64,000 bases of DNA from Burkholderiales bacterium (GTDB lineage: Bacteria > Pseudomonadota > Gammaproteobacteria > Burkholderiales > Burkholderiaceae_F). Shown here in pieces: positions 45,949 to 54,443 of the stretch. The translations under genes were made by a program, and so were the position numbers. Position 1 is the first letter of the stretch. Each line of letters begins with the position of its first letter. The notes below the pieces were generated by a model, which had not been told where the DNA came from, did no database searches, and saw nothing but the letters and a program-made list of their open reading frames with translations. The DNA is taken from positions 2,555,578 to 2,619,577 of the forward strand of contig CP070661.1 in assembly GCA_020355165.1 (NCBI GenBank), written 5' to 3'.

Positions 45949-47022
45949 TCAGCGGTAACCGACCCGGTCGAGGATGCGCTGCGCGGCGATCTGCCCCTTG
46001 CCGATCGACGAGATCGGCACGTCCTCGGCCCTGTACGCACCGAGCGACTTCAGCGCCGGGTTGCCGACCTCGACGCCCTTGACCACCGGCCACTCGTTGT
46101 TGCCGTCGGCGAAGTACGCCTGCGCCTGCGCGCTCGACAGGTACTCGAGGAAGCGGATCGCGCTGGCCCGGTGAGGGGCATGGCGGGCGACGCCGCCGCC
46201 GGAGACGTTCACGTGCGTCCCGGAGCTCGCCTGGTTCGGCCAGATGAAGCCGACCTTGTCGACCACCGCCTGGTCCTTCGGATCGCTGGAGCGCATCAGT
46301 CGCACCCAGTAGTAGCTGTTGGTCAGCGCCACGCCGCACTCGCCGCTGGCCACGGCGCGGATCTGGTCGGTGTCGCCGCCGCGCGGCGGGCGCGCCATGT
46401 TGGCGACCATGCCCCGCGCCCACTGCTCGGCAGCCGCCTCGCCGCTGCGCTCGACCATCGCGCCGAGCAGCGACAGCATGTACGGATGCGAGCCGGAGCG
46501 CGTGCACACGCGGCCTTTGTTGACCGGGTCGGCCAGCTTCTCGTAGGTGTCGACCTCCTGCGGCTTGACCCGCGCCTTGTCGTAGACGATCACGCGCGCC
46601 CGCGTCGAGAAGCCGAACCAGCTGCCGTCGTTGGCACGCAGCCTGGCCGGAATCCGCTCGTTCAGGATCTTCGAGTCGATCGGCTGGAACAGGCCGTCGA
46701 TCTGTGCCCGCCACAGGCGGGCCGCATCGACCAGCAGCACCACGTCCGCCGGGCTGTTCGCCCCTTCGCTCTTGAGCCGCTGCAGCAGGGGCTCGTCGCC
46801 GAGCTCGATGCGGTTGATCCTGATTCCGGTCTGCTCGCTGAAATTGCGGTACAGCGCCTCGTCAGTCTGGTAGTGGCGCGCCGAATAAAGGTTCAGTTCC
46901 GCCTGCTGTGCCCCTGCCTGGCCAGTTGCAGCCAGACCTGCCGCCGCCGAAACGGCCAGTGCACTCCAGATCAGGAGCCCGCGCCCCGCCTTGCCCGTCC
47001 TCGCCCACCTAGCCCCTGCCAT
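45949..47022 (-). CDS. ferric iron ABC transporter substrate-binding protein
   Basis: A 357-residue periplasmic protein of the FbpA/AfuA type. The signal peptide includes GLLIWSALAVSAAAGLAATGQAGAQ. The mature part begins AELNLYSARHYQTDEALY, typical of class II ferric-binding proteins, and SYYW with its paired Tyr fits the iron-binding tyrosines. The ATG at 47022 has a GGAGG site. A promoter with a Fur-like box lies upstream. No permease or ATPase follows; a matching permease fragment is at the far end of the window (63758-64000), so the transporter may be split. Confidence 0.9.
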   Translation of the reverse strand: MAGARWARTGKAGRGLLIWSALAVSAAAGLAATGQAGAQQAELNLYSARHYQTDEALYRNFSEQTGIRINRIELGDEPLLQRLKSEGANSPADVVLLVDAARLWRAQIDGLFQPIDSKILNERIPARLRANDGSWFGFSTRARVIVYDKARVKPQEVDTYEKLADPVNKGRVCTRSGSHPYMLSLLGAMVERSGEAAAEQWARGMVANMARPPRGGDTDQIRAVASGECGVALTNSYYWVRLMRSSDPKDQAVVDKVGFIWPNQASSGTHVNVSGGGVARHAPHRASAIRFLEYLSSAQAQAYFADGNNEWPVVKGVEVGNPALKSLGAYRAEDVPISSIGKGQIAAQRILDRVGYR

Positions 47023-47092
47023 CGGATCCTCCGCCTTGACCGTCCGCGGGCCGGGCGCCGCTGCGCTCGAACCCGTCCCATCGATGGCCGGG

Positions 47093-47130
47093 ACTCTATC
47101 AATAGTCATTCGCATTTGCAAATGATTCTT
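47093..47130 (-). promoter_or_regulatory. promoter with Fur-like box for the ferric-binding protein
   Basis: On the minus strand TTGCAA (47116-47121), a 17-base spacer and TAGAGT (47093-47098) form the promoter. The -35 lies inside CATTTGCAAATG (47113-47124) and repeats of the GCAAAT/GCGAAT type, which resemble the hexamers of a Fur box. TTGAT-N4-GTCAC at 47133-47146 resembles an FNR/ANR site at 8 of 10 positions. Binding would repress transcription when iron is plentiful. Confidence 0.6.
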
Positions 47131-47183
47131 GTTTGATCTAGGTCACATCAGTTTCTTCCGGCGGCGGTCCGCCTGCAGCCGCC

Positions 47184-47753
47184 TCAGGGCCTGATGACGA
47201 GGTCGACCGCCTCGGCAGGCGCGCTTGCCTCGGCCCCAGCACCCGCCGCGCCGGCCGCCGGCTCGCCGAGAAGCAGGGCCTCGAGCCGCCGGGCGCCGCT
47301 GAAGCGGCTCTGCCAGTACGGCTCCGACATCCGCTCGACCCGAACGCGCCCGCGCCGCGCCGGCGAATGGACGAACTGGCCGTCGCCCAGATACACGCCG
47401 ACGTGTGAGAAGGGCCGGCCGAGCGTATCGAAGAAGACGAAGTCGCCCGGTTGCAGCTGCTGCCGGTCGACCGCGACCCCCACCCGGCCGATCTCCTCGG
47501 CCTGCCGCGGCAGCTGGATGCCCAGACCGGTGCGGGCGACATACCGCACCAGACCGCTGCAATCGAGGCCGGAGGCCGGGTCTTCTCCGCCGTACCTGTA
47601 AGGCGTGCCGACCAGGCCGACGGCGCCGAACACGAGCTCGGACGCGGCGCCGGCAACCGGCTGCGCATTCAAGCGGCCCGACCAGCCCGACAGCAGCACC
47701 GTCGCGCCGAGCATCGTGGCCGCCGCCAGCGTACGCAGCGTCGAATCGCGCAA
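47184..47753 (-). CDS. NlpC/P60 family cell-wall peptidase
   Basis: A 189-residue exported enzyme. A signal segment covers about residues 14-31. The NlpC/P60 domain follows, with GTPYRYGGEDPASGLDCSGLV (catalytic Cys65), FSHVGVYLG (catalytic His117) and the third polar residue near VHSPARRG. It cleaves peptide links in peptidoglycan. The TTG at 47753 is preferred because it gives a basic, Tat-free signal start; an ATG at 47714 would remove it. The Ala/Pro-rich tail after residue 160 is low complexity. Confidence 0.85.
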   Translation of the reverse strand: MRDSTLRTLAAATMLGATVLLSGWSGRLNAQPVAGAASELVFGAVGLVGTPYRYGGEDPASGLDCSGLVRYVARTGLGIQLPRQAEEIGRVGVAVDRQQLQPGDFVFFDTLGRPFSHVGVYLGDGQFVHSPARRGRVRVERMSEPYWQSRFSGARRLEALLLGEPAAGAAGAGAEASAPAEAVDLVIRP

Positions 47754-47925
47754 GCGACCCCCGGATCCCTTGGGACAGCCGTCAAGATAGCCGAACAGAT
47801 GAAGAAAAGCGCGTCGGCTTGCGGCAGCATTCCCACTCGATCGCGTCAGTTCGAACGGATGCGCCGCGCGCGGCCGCAGCCGATCGAGACGCGTGGTTCG
47901 CCGAACCCGATCCCGCACTGGACCC

Positions 47926-49086
47926 GTGTCCGCCAAAGCGCGCATTCTCATCGCCGACGATTCGCGGATCGTCCGCGCCACCATCGCGCAGCACATCCGC
48001 GACCGCTTCGATGTGCGCGAGGCGTCCGACGGCGAAGCGGCCTGGCAGGCGATGCTGCTCGACTCGTCGATCCGGATCGTCATCACCGACCTGACGATGC
48101 CGAAGATCGACGGATTCGAGCTGATCACCCGCGCCCGCGCCTCGAAGATCCAGCGCATCCGCGAGATGCCGCTGATCGTTTTGTCGGGTGCCGACGAGCA
48201 GGCCGAGTGCGAGCGCGCCGCCGCGCTGGGCGCGACCGACTTCGTCCTCAAGGGCGTCAACGCGGCGGAACTGATCTCGCGCCTCGAGGTGCTGATCAAG
48301 CTGTCCTCGACGCGCGAGGCGCTGGCCGAGAGCCGCGCGGTGCTGCAGACGTCGCGCACGGTCGACCCCGATACGGACCTGCTGGTGCCGTCGTTCTTCG
48401 ACCGCCAGGTCGACAAGCTGATCTCGTACTCGCGCCGCAACATGACCGACGTCGCGGTCATCTGCATCCGCGTCGAGCTGACGATGCCGGACTCGGAGGT
48501 CTGGGAGGGAGAGATCGAGCAGCGCGCACGGCTGGTCGCCCGCTCGCTTGCCGCGGCGATCAGGATGGAGGACCTGGCCACCCGCTCGGACCGCCACGAG
48601 TTCTGCGTCGCCACCCAGAGCGACGGCGTGGCGGGCGTCCTGCACTTCGCTGCCCGCCTGCGCAAGGTCCTCGAGAACGTCGATGCCGCCGGCGGCGGCG
48701 TCGAGGTCTGGACGTGCATCGGCGTGGCCAGCCTGTCGGAGGACATGCGGCTGAGCGCCGAACAGTTGCGCCAAATCAGCCAGAAACGGGCACAGCAGGC
48801 ACAGACCGGACGGTCGCGGCGTATCGTACTGGGCGCGGCAGACGCCGGCGGCGGCAACGGACAGTCGCGCGCCGACGAGGGCTCGATGGACGTCAATCTG
48901 GCGCTGACCCTGATCCGCTCGGGTCGAGCCGCCGAAGTCGTGCCCCACCTGCCGCGGCTGGTGCACCAACTTCGGCCGCTGATGGCGCTGGTGCGTCAGC
49001 AAAAAGAACTCGAACTATCGAAAAAGGAGACCGTCGTCCATGGCAGCCTACAAGGAGTTCCACGCCCGCTCGATCAAAGACCGTGA
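47926..49086 (+). CDS. response regulator with degenerate GGDEF domain
   Basis: About 386 residues. A receiver domain (1-120) has the acidic pair DD at 11-12 and phosphoacceptor Asp55 in ITDLTMPK, followed by a GGDEF-like domain. The GGDEF loop reads SDRHEF (221-226), so it lacks the glycines for cyclic di-GMP synthesis and is probably a dead or sensing domain. A C-terminal part of about 60 residues continues past the GGDEF core. The start is uncertain (GTG 47926 or GTG 47893). Its last 47 bases overlap prpE and include the prpE ribosome site. No histidine kinase is adjacent. Confidence 0.78.
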   Translation: MSAKARILIADDSRIVRATIAQHIRDRFDVREASDGEAAWQAMLLDSSIRIVITDLTMPKIDGFELITRARASKIQRIREMPLIVLSGADEQAECERAAALGATDFVLKGVNAAELISRLEVLIKLSSTREALAESRAVLQTSRTVDPDTDLLVPSFFDRQVDKLISYSRRNMTDVAVICIRVELTMPDSEVWEGEIEQRARLVARSLAAAIRMEDLATRSDRHEFCVATQSDGVAGVLHFAARLRKVLENVDAAGGGVEVWTCIGVASLSEDMRLSAEQLRQISQKRAQQAQTGRSRRIVLGAADAGGGNGQSRADEGSMDVNLALTLIRSGRAAEVVPHLPRLVHQLRPLMALVRQQKELELSKKETVVHGSLQGVPRPLDQRP

Positions 49087-50938
49087 CGCCTTCTGGGCCG
49101 AGCAGGCGCGCCTGATCGACTGGCAGGCGCCGTTCGAGCGGACACTCGACTACTCGCGGCCTCCTTTTGCACGCTGGTTCATCGGCGGCAGGACCAACCT
49201 GTGCCACAACGCGATCGACCGCCACCTGGCGGCGCGCGGCGACCAGCCGGCCCTGATCTACGTCTCCACCGAGGTCGACGCCGAGAAGACGTATACCTTC
49301 AGCCAGCTGCACCGCGAGGTGAACCGCATGGCGGGCATCCTGCGCGGACTCGGCGTGCAGCGCGGCGACCGCGTGCTGATCTACATGCCGATGATCCCCG
49401 AGGCGGCCTTCGCCATGCTCGCCTGCGCGCGCATCGGCGCCATCCACTCGGTGGTCTTCGGCGGCTTCGCCTCGGTGAGCCTCGCCTCGCGCATCGACGA
49501 CGCGCAGCCGAAGGTGATCGTCAGCTCGGATGCGGGCTCGCGCGCCGGCAAGGTGGTGCCGTACAAGGGACTGCTGGACGAGGCGATCCGCCTGTCGAAG
49601 AGCCCGCCGGCCAAGGTCCTGCTGGTCGACCGCGGTCTGGCGCCGATGGCGAGGACCGCAGGGCGCGACCTCGACTACGCGAAGCTGCGCACCGAGCACA
49701 TGAACGACGAGGTGCCCTGCGAGTGGATGGAGTCGAGCGAGCCCTCCTACATCCTCTACACCTCCGGCACCACCGGCAAGCCGAAGGGCGTGCAGCGTGA
49801 CACCGGCGGCTACGCGGTGGCGCTGGCCGCCTCGATGAAGCACATCTTCTGCGGCAACGCCGGCGAGACCTACTTCTCCACCAGCGACATCGGCTGGGTG
49901 GTCGGCCACTCCTACATCATCTACGGCCCGCTGATCGCCGGCATGGGGACGATCCTGTTCGAGGGCACGCCGATCCGCCCCGACGGCGGCATCTGGTGGC
50001 GCATCGTCGAGCAATTCAAGGTCTCGGTGATGTTTTCCGCGCCGACGGCGATCCGCGTGCTGAAGAAGCAGGACCCCGCGTTTCTCAGCAAGTACGACCT
50101 GTCGAGCCTGCGGCTGCTGTTCCTCGCCGGCGAGCCGCTCGACGAGCCGACCGCGCGCTGGATCTCCGAAGGACTGAACAAGCCGATCGTCGACAACTAC
50201 TGGCAGACCGAGACCGGCTGGCCGATCCTGGCCATCTCGCGCGGCGTCGAGCAGCTGCCGTCGAAGTTCGGCAGCCCCGGCATGCCCGTGTACGGCTACG
50301 ACGTCAGGCTGTTCAACGAGGCGACCGGCGAGGAGATCACCGGTGCCAACGACAAGGGCGTGGTGGCCATCGAAGGCCCGCTGCCTCCGGGATGCATGAG
50401 CACGGTGTGGGGCGACGACGAGCGCTTCGTCCGCACCTACTGGCAGAGCGTGCCCAACCGGATGGTGTATTCGACCTTCGACTGGGGCATCCGCGACGCC
50501 GACGGCTACTTCTTCATCCTCGGCCGCACCGACGACGTGATCAACGTCGCCGGCCATCGGCTCGGCACGCGCGAGATCGAGGAGTCGATCAGTTCGCACC
50601 CGGCGATCGCCGAGGTCGCCGTGGTCGGCGTCGCCGACCAGCTCAAGGGCCAGGTGGCGATGGCCTTCGCCGTCGTCAAGGACGCCGCCGCGACTGCCAC
50701 CAGCGCGGGCCGGCTGGCGCTCGAGGGCGAGCTGATGAAGACCGTCGACAGCCAGCTCGGCGCGGTGGCGCGACCGGCGCGAGTGCACTTCGTCACGTCG
50801 CTGCCGAAGACCCGCTCCGGCAAGCTGCTGCGACGCTCGATCCAGGCGCTGTGCGAGGGCCGTGATCCCGGCGACCTGACGACGATCGAGGATCCCGCTG
50901 CGCTCGAGCAGGTCCGCGCCGCGGTCACGCCGCCCTGA
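49040..50938 (+). CDS. prpE: propionyl-CoA synthetase
   Basis: A 632-residue AMP-forming ligase that activates propionate with CoA and ATP. The start MAAYKEFHARSIKDRDAFWAEQARLIDW is typical of PrpE. YTSGTTGKPKGVQRDTGG is the ATP loop, with the QRDTGGY ending specific to propionate ligases. The late SGKLLRRS supplies the catalytic Lys near the C-terminus, which is a known acetylation target. AAAGGAG precedes the start inside the response-regulator gene. No 2-methylcitrate-cycle genes are in the window, so the propionyl-CoA may feed another route. Confidence 0.94.
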   Translation: MAAYKEFHARSIKDRDAFWAEQARLIDWQAPFERTLDYSRPPFARWFIGGRTNLCHNAIDRHLAARGDQPALIYVSTEVDAEKTYTFSQLHREVNRMAGILRGLGVQRGDRVLIYMPMIPEAAFAMLACARIGAIHSVVFGGFASVSLASRIDDAQPKVIVSSDAGSRAGKVVPYKGLLDEAIRLSKSPPAKVLLVDRGLAPMARTAGRDLDYAKLRTEHMNDEVPCEWMESSEPSYILYTSGTTGKPKGVQRDTGGYAVALAASMKHIFCGNAGETYFSTSDIGWVVGHSYIIYGPLIAGMGTILFEGTPIRPDGGIWWRIVEQFKVSVMFSAPTAIRVLKKQDPAFLSKYDLSSLRLLFLAGEPLDEPTARWISEGLNKPIVDNYWQTETGWPILAISRGVEQLPSKFGSPGMPVYGYDVRLFNEATGEEITGANDKGVVAIEGPLPPGCMSTVWGDDERFVRTYWQSVPNRMVYSTFDWGIRDADGYFFILGRTDDVINVAGHRLGTREIEESISSHPAIAEVAVVGVADQLKGQVAMAFAVVKDAAATATSAGRLALEGELMKTVDSQLGAVARPARVHFVTSLPKTRSGKLLRRSIQALCEGRDPGDLTTIEDPAALEQVRAAVTPP

Positions 50939-51068
50939 CGCGCCGCGTCCTCATGCGGGCGCCGGCTGAAGCGACCAGCGGACGCGGTCGTGCGGCAGGC
51001 CCGGCGAGGAGCGAACGGGCGCCCGGACGGCGCGAGCGGCCGGTGAAGGAAAAGGAAAGGAGAGCACG

Positions 51069-51473
51069 ATGCAGAAGAAGAGCATGCTGACGATCGAGGA
51101 CACGGCGCGCGTGATGGACGCCGCGATCGCCGAGGCGAGGAAGAACAGCTGGTCAGTGGCGATCGCGATCGTCGACGACGGCGGGCACCTGCTGCAGTTC
51201 GTGCGGCTGGACGGCACGCCGCCGGTGTCGGCCTACATCGCGCCGGAGAAGGCGCGCGCCGCGGCCCTCGGCCGGCGCGAGACGAAGATCTACGAGGACA
51301 TGATCAACCAGGGCCGCAGTGCCTTCCTCTCGGCGCCGCTGCAAGGCATGCTCGAGGGCGGGGTGCCGATCCTCGTTGACGGGCAGGTGGTCGGTGCCGT
51401 CGGCGTCTCGGGGGTGAAGTCGAGCGAGGACGCGCAGGTCGCCAAGGTCGGCGTCGCAGCGCTGGCTTCGTAG
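51069..51473 (+). CDS. GlcG/HbpS-like heme-binding family protein
   Basis: A 134-residue protein with no signal peptide. LTIEDTARVMDAAIAEARKNSWSVAIAIVDDGGHLLQFVRLDG is the GlcG/HbpS (DUF336) core, and GGVPILVDGQVVGAVGVSG is the conserved end. Related proteins bind heme or small cofactors, but the ligand is not known here. It lies 130 bases after prpE, with GGAAAGGAG before the start. Such proteins often accompany small-acid metabolism, which is consistent with the position. Confidence 0.85.
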   Translation: MQKKSMLTIEDTARVMDAAIAEARKNSWSVAIAIVDDGGHLLQFVRLDGTPPVSAYIAPEKARAAALGRRETKIYEDMINQGRSAFLSAPLQGMLEGGVPILVDGQVVGAVGVSGVKSSEDAQVAKVGVAALAS

Positions 51474-51493
51474 GGCCCGCACGACGGGCCGGG

Positions 51494-52798
51494 TCAGTCG
51501 GTGCTGCCGAGCGCGGCACGCCTGCCGCGCTTGACGTCGACCCTGGCCAGCACCAGCAGGCCGGCAACGAAGTACACGCCGGTGGTCAGGATCGCCAGCC
51601 GGTGGTTGTTGCCGCTCAACCAGGTGACCAGCCCATAGGTCAGCGGGCCGATCACCGCCGACAGCCACAGCGCGACGTTCCACAGGCTGTAGAACTCGGC
51701 GCGACGATGCTCCGGAGCGAACACGCCGACCATCGCCCGGCCGGCGGACTGGCTCGATCCCATGCACAGGCCGGCGATGTTGGCCGCCACCCAGAACCAG
51801 CCGACGCCGGAGGCCAGTCCGGCGATCAGCACCATCACGATCCAGCCGGCGATGGTCGACGCCAGCGCCAGCTTGTGACCGACAGCGTCCTGGACGTAGC
51901 CGAACAGGAATGCGCCCAGCGCGGCGGTGACGTTGACCACCAGGATCAGCATCATCGTCTGCGCGGTCCCGAAGTTCATCACCTGCTGCGCGTAGATCGC
52001 CGCCAGCGCGATGACCACCGACAGGCCGCCCTGGTAGAGCAGCCCGCACAGCGTCAGCCAGCCGAAGTCACGGAACTGGTGGATGTTGGCCAGCGTGTGC
52101 CACAGCCGCTGCGTCGATTCGCTCAGCACGCTGCCTAGGGTGCCCGCGGCGACCGGCACTGCCCGCTCTCGCAGCGTGGTGAAGGTCGGGACGACCGCCA
52201 GCGCGAACAGCGCCGCGGTGATGAGCATCGTCACCGGCACGTAGTGGGTGGCCGGCAATCCGCGCGCCTGCGCCCACAGCACATAGCCAAGTCCGAGCGC
52301 CAGCGCCAGCAGTCCACCGAGGTAACCGAGGCTCCAGCCCCAGCCGGACACCTTGCCGAGCGCCTCCGGCCGCGCCAGTTCAGGCAGGAAGGCGCTGTTC
52401 AGCGTCACGCCGGCGGAGAAGCAGACGTTCGAGACGATGATCGCCGCCACCGCCAGCGCGAGGTCACCCGGCCCGGCAAGCGCCAGCGCCGCGGTGCCGA
52501 CGACGCAGCCGATCGTCACCAGTCCCATCAGCGGCTTCTTGCGGGCGTGCAGATCCGCGTAGGCACCGAGCGCCGGCATGGCCAGCATGCCGAGCAGATA
52601 GGACGCCGACAGCGCCAGCGTCCAGGCCAGTGTCGCCCACGGCGCATCGCCGGCCACCACGTTGACGAAGTACGCGTTGAACACGGCCGTCAGGACCACG
52701 GTCGTGTAGCCGGAGTTGGCGAAGTCGTACATCGCCCAGGCAAGCACCTCGCGCCGCGGCACGCCGGGATTGAGGCTCTGTGGGTCGAACAATGGCAT
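51494..52798 (-). CDS. MFS transporter, UMF1 family
   Basis: A 434-residue protein with about twelve helices. REVLAWAMYDFANSGYTTVVLTAVFNAYF is the UMF1/ATG22-like signature, and PALGAYADLHARKKPLMG is its motif A. GLCMGSSQSAGRAMVGVFAPEHRRAEFYSLWNV is also conserved. Yeast Atg22 exports amino acids from the vacuole; bacterial substrates are unknown. The ATG at 52798 starts the usual short N-terminus. It converges on the GlcG-like gene. Confidence 0.88.
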   Translation of the reverse strand: MPLFDPQSLNPGVPRREVLAWAMYDFANSGYTTVVLTAVFNAYFVNVVAGDAPWATLAWTLALSASYLLGMLAMPALGAYADLHARKKPLMGLVTIGCVVGTAALALAGPGDLALAVAAIIVSNVCFSAGVTLNSAFLPELARPEALGKVSGWGWSLGYLGGLLALALGLGYVLWAQARGLPATHYVPVTMLITAALFALAVVPTFTTLRERAVPVAAGTLGSVLSESTQRLWHTLANIHQFRDFGWLTLCGLLYQGGLSVVIALAAIYAQQVMNFGTAQTMMLILVVNVTAALGAFLFGYVQDAVGHKLALASTIAGWIVMVLIAGLASGVGWFWVAANIAGLCMGSSQSAGRAMVGVFAPEHRRAEFYSLWNVALWLSAVIGPLTYGLVTWLSGNNHRLAILTTGVYFVAGLLVLARVDVKRGRRAALGSTD

Positions 52799-53004
52799 CG
52801 GGAACCTGGCGCAGTCGTCGCGTCCAGTGGCAGCGGCAGCGGCGCCGATCCTACCGTGCGCGGCAGCGGCGCACGGATCGTCCACCGACCGGCAGCGTCG
52901 ACGCGGCCGTTGCCACGGCGTTCAGGCCGAGGCGGATCCGGCTGCGCGCCCTAGGACGATCGGCGGATTTATGGGCAACCAGGCCCCGCGCACACTGCGC
53001 CTGC

Positions 53005-53565
53005 ATGAACACGCCCCGCAACACCGAGCTTCGCGTCGTCCCGACCGCCGTCGATGGCGAGAGCAGTCGCGCCACTCTGCGCATCGACGCCGAGCGGCCG
53101 GTGCCGGCGCCGCCACCGAGCATCGAGACGGCGCAGTTAGAGAAGCAGGCGGCGGCCGAAAGGGAACTCGACCGCCTGAACCAGGCGGCGACCGTCGAGC
53201 AGCTGGGCCTCGGTCAGCACATGAACTGGCTGATCGCCTCGCAGGCCATCTTCATCCACGCCTTCATGATGCTGTTCATCGTCAGCGGCCTGGGGGTCGT
53301 GGCGCTGAATCACTGGCTGCTCGGCGGGCTGGCGCTGGTCGGCATACTGTGCGCGCTGGCGCTGCACAGCCACATCGATCGTGCGGTGAGGACGCTGGCG
53401 CTGCTGGTCGTGCAGCGCCGGGCAGTCGAGGCCGAACTGGCCGCACTGAACGGCCGCAAGCCCAACCTGCCGAAGGAAGTGTCGGGAATCAGCGCCTGGT
53501 CGGGGCCGGGGTTCGTCGCCTTCTGGCTCGTCCTGCTGGCCTGCAGCGCCGCGATCAGGCTATAG
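53005..53565 (+). CDS. uncharacterised membrane protein (186 aa)
   Basis: I do not recognise a family. The first about 45 residues are polar, and a Glu/Lys/Ala coiled-coil-like stretch (QLEKQAAAERELDRL) follows. Two close membrane helices come next (FIHAFMMLFIVSGLGVVAL and LLGGLALVGILCALAL), then a second charged helical part (VQRRAVEAELAAL), a polar loop and one final helix (FVAFWLVLLACSAAIRL). Three helices with two cytoplasmic coils would suit a scaffold or sensor. The ATG at 53005 has no clear ribosome site. The 206-bp gap upstream shows nothing else. Confidence 0.6.
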   Translation: MNTPRNTELRVVPTAVDGESSRATLRIDAERPVPAPPPSIETAQLEKQAAAERELDRLNQAATVEQLGLGQHMNWLIASQAIFIHAFMMLFIVSGLGVVALNHWLLGGLALVGILCALALHSHIDRAVRTLALLVVQRRAVEAELAALNGRKPNLPKEVSGISAWSGPGFVAFWLVLLACSAAIRL

Positions 53566-53594
53566 GCGCCGCCGGAGCGGCTGCGCCCCTCGAA

Positions 53595-54404
53595 TCAGCG
53601 ACTGCCGGGCCAATGCGGCTTTCGCTTCTCCATGAATGCCGCCACGCCTTCCTGCGCGACCTCGTCGATCATGTTGCAGGCCATCGTCTGGCCGGCGAGC
53701 TGATAGGCGGCATCGACCCCCATTTCCAGTTGCCGATAGAACAGCCCCTTGCCCATGCCGATGGCAACCGCCGGCTTGGCGACGATGGCGTCGGTGAGCC
53801 GCTTGACCTCGGCGTCGAGCTGGTCGGCCGGCACGACCCGATTGACCAGGCCGCGTGCCCTGGCCGCCGCGGCATCGATGAACTCGCCGGTCACCAGCAT
53901 CTCGAAGGCCTGCTTGCGGCCGACGTTGCGCGCCAGTGCCACACTGGGACTCGAGCAGAACAGGCCGACGTCGATGCCATTGACGCCGAAGCGCGCGCCC
54001 TCCGCGGCCACCGCCAGGTCGCAGGTCGCCACCAACTGGCAGCCGGCCGCGGTGGCGATGCCGTGCACGCGGGCGATGACCGGCTGCGGCACGCGCTGGA
54101 TCGTCAGCATCAGCCTGGCGCAGTCGGCGAAGAGTTGCTCGTAGTAGTCCTGGCGCGGATTGGCTTTCATCTGCTTCAGGTCGTGCCCGGCGCAGAATGC
54201 CTTGCCGGCCGCCGCGACGACGATCGCACGTGCAGCGGTGTCGGCGCCGATGCGGTCAAAGGCCGACTGCAGCGCCGCCAGCATCTCCTCCGACAGCGAG
54301 TTGAACTGCGCCGGGCGGTTCAGCGTCAGCGTGACCACGCCGTCGCCCGAGCGTTGCTCGAGCAGCAGCGGTTGAAGTTGAGCCGTGGCTTGCGGGGCGT
54401 TCAT
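53595..54404 (-). CDS. enoyl-CoA hydratase/isomerase family protein
   Basis: A 269-residue crotonase-fold enzyme. KAFCAGHDLKQMKANPRQDYY holds the oxyanion-hole region, and HGIATAAGCQLVATCDLAVAAEGARFG and GLFCSSPSVALARNVG are conserved. The GLFCSSP segment has Cys in place of the second catalytic Glu of true hydratases, so the reaction may be isomerase- or hydrolase-like rather than standard hydration. AGGAGG-like bases precede the ATG. It is the last gene of the operon with the acyl-CoA synthetase and the deacetylase. Confidence 0.86.
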   Translation of the reverse strand: MNAPQATAQLQPLLLEQRSGDGVVTLTLNRPAQFNSLSEEMLAALQSAFDRIGADTAARAIVVAAAGKAFCAGHDLKQMKANPRQDYYEQLFADCARLMLTIQRVPQPVIARVHGIATAAGCQLVATCDLAVAAEGARFGVNGIDVGLFCSSPSVALARNVGRKQAFEMLVTGEFIDAAAARARGLVNRVVPADQLDAEVKRLTDAIVAKPAVAIGMGKGLFYRQLEMGVDAAYQLAGQTMACNMIDEVAQEGVAAFMEKRKPHWPGSR

Positions 54405-54443
54405 GGCGTCCTCCTGGCTGATGGTTGCCGTCGCGATCGCCTG

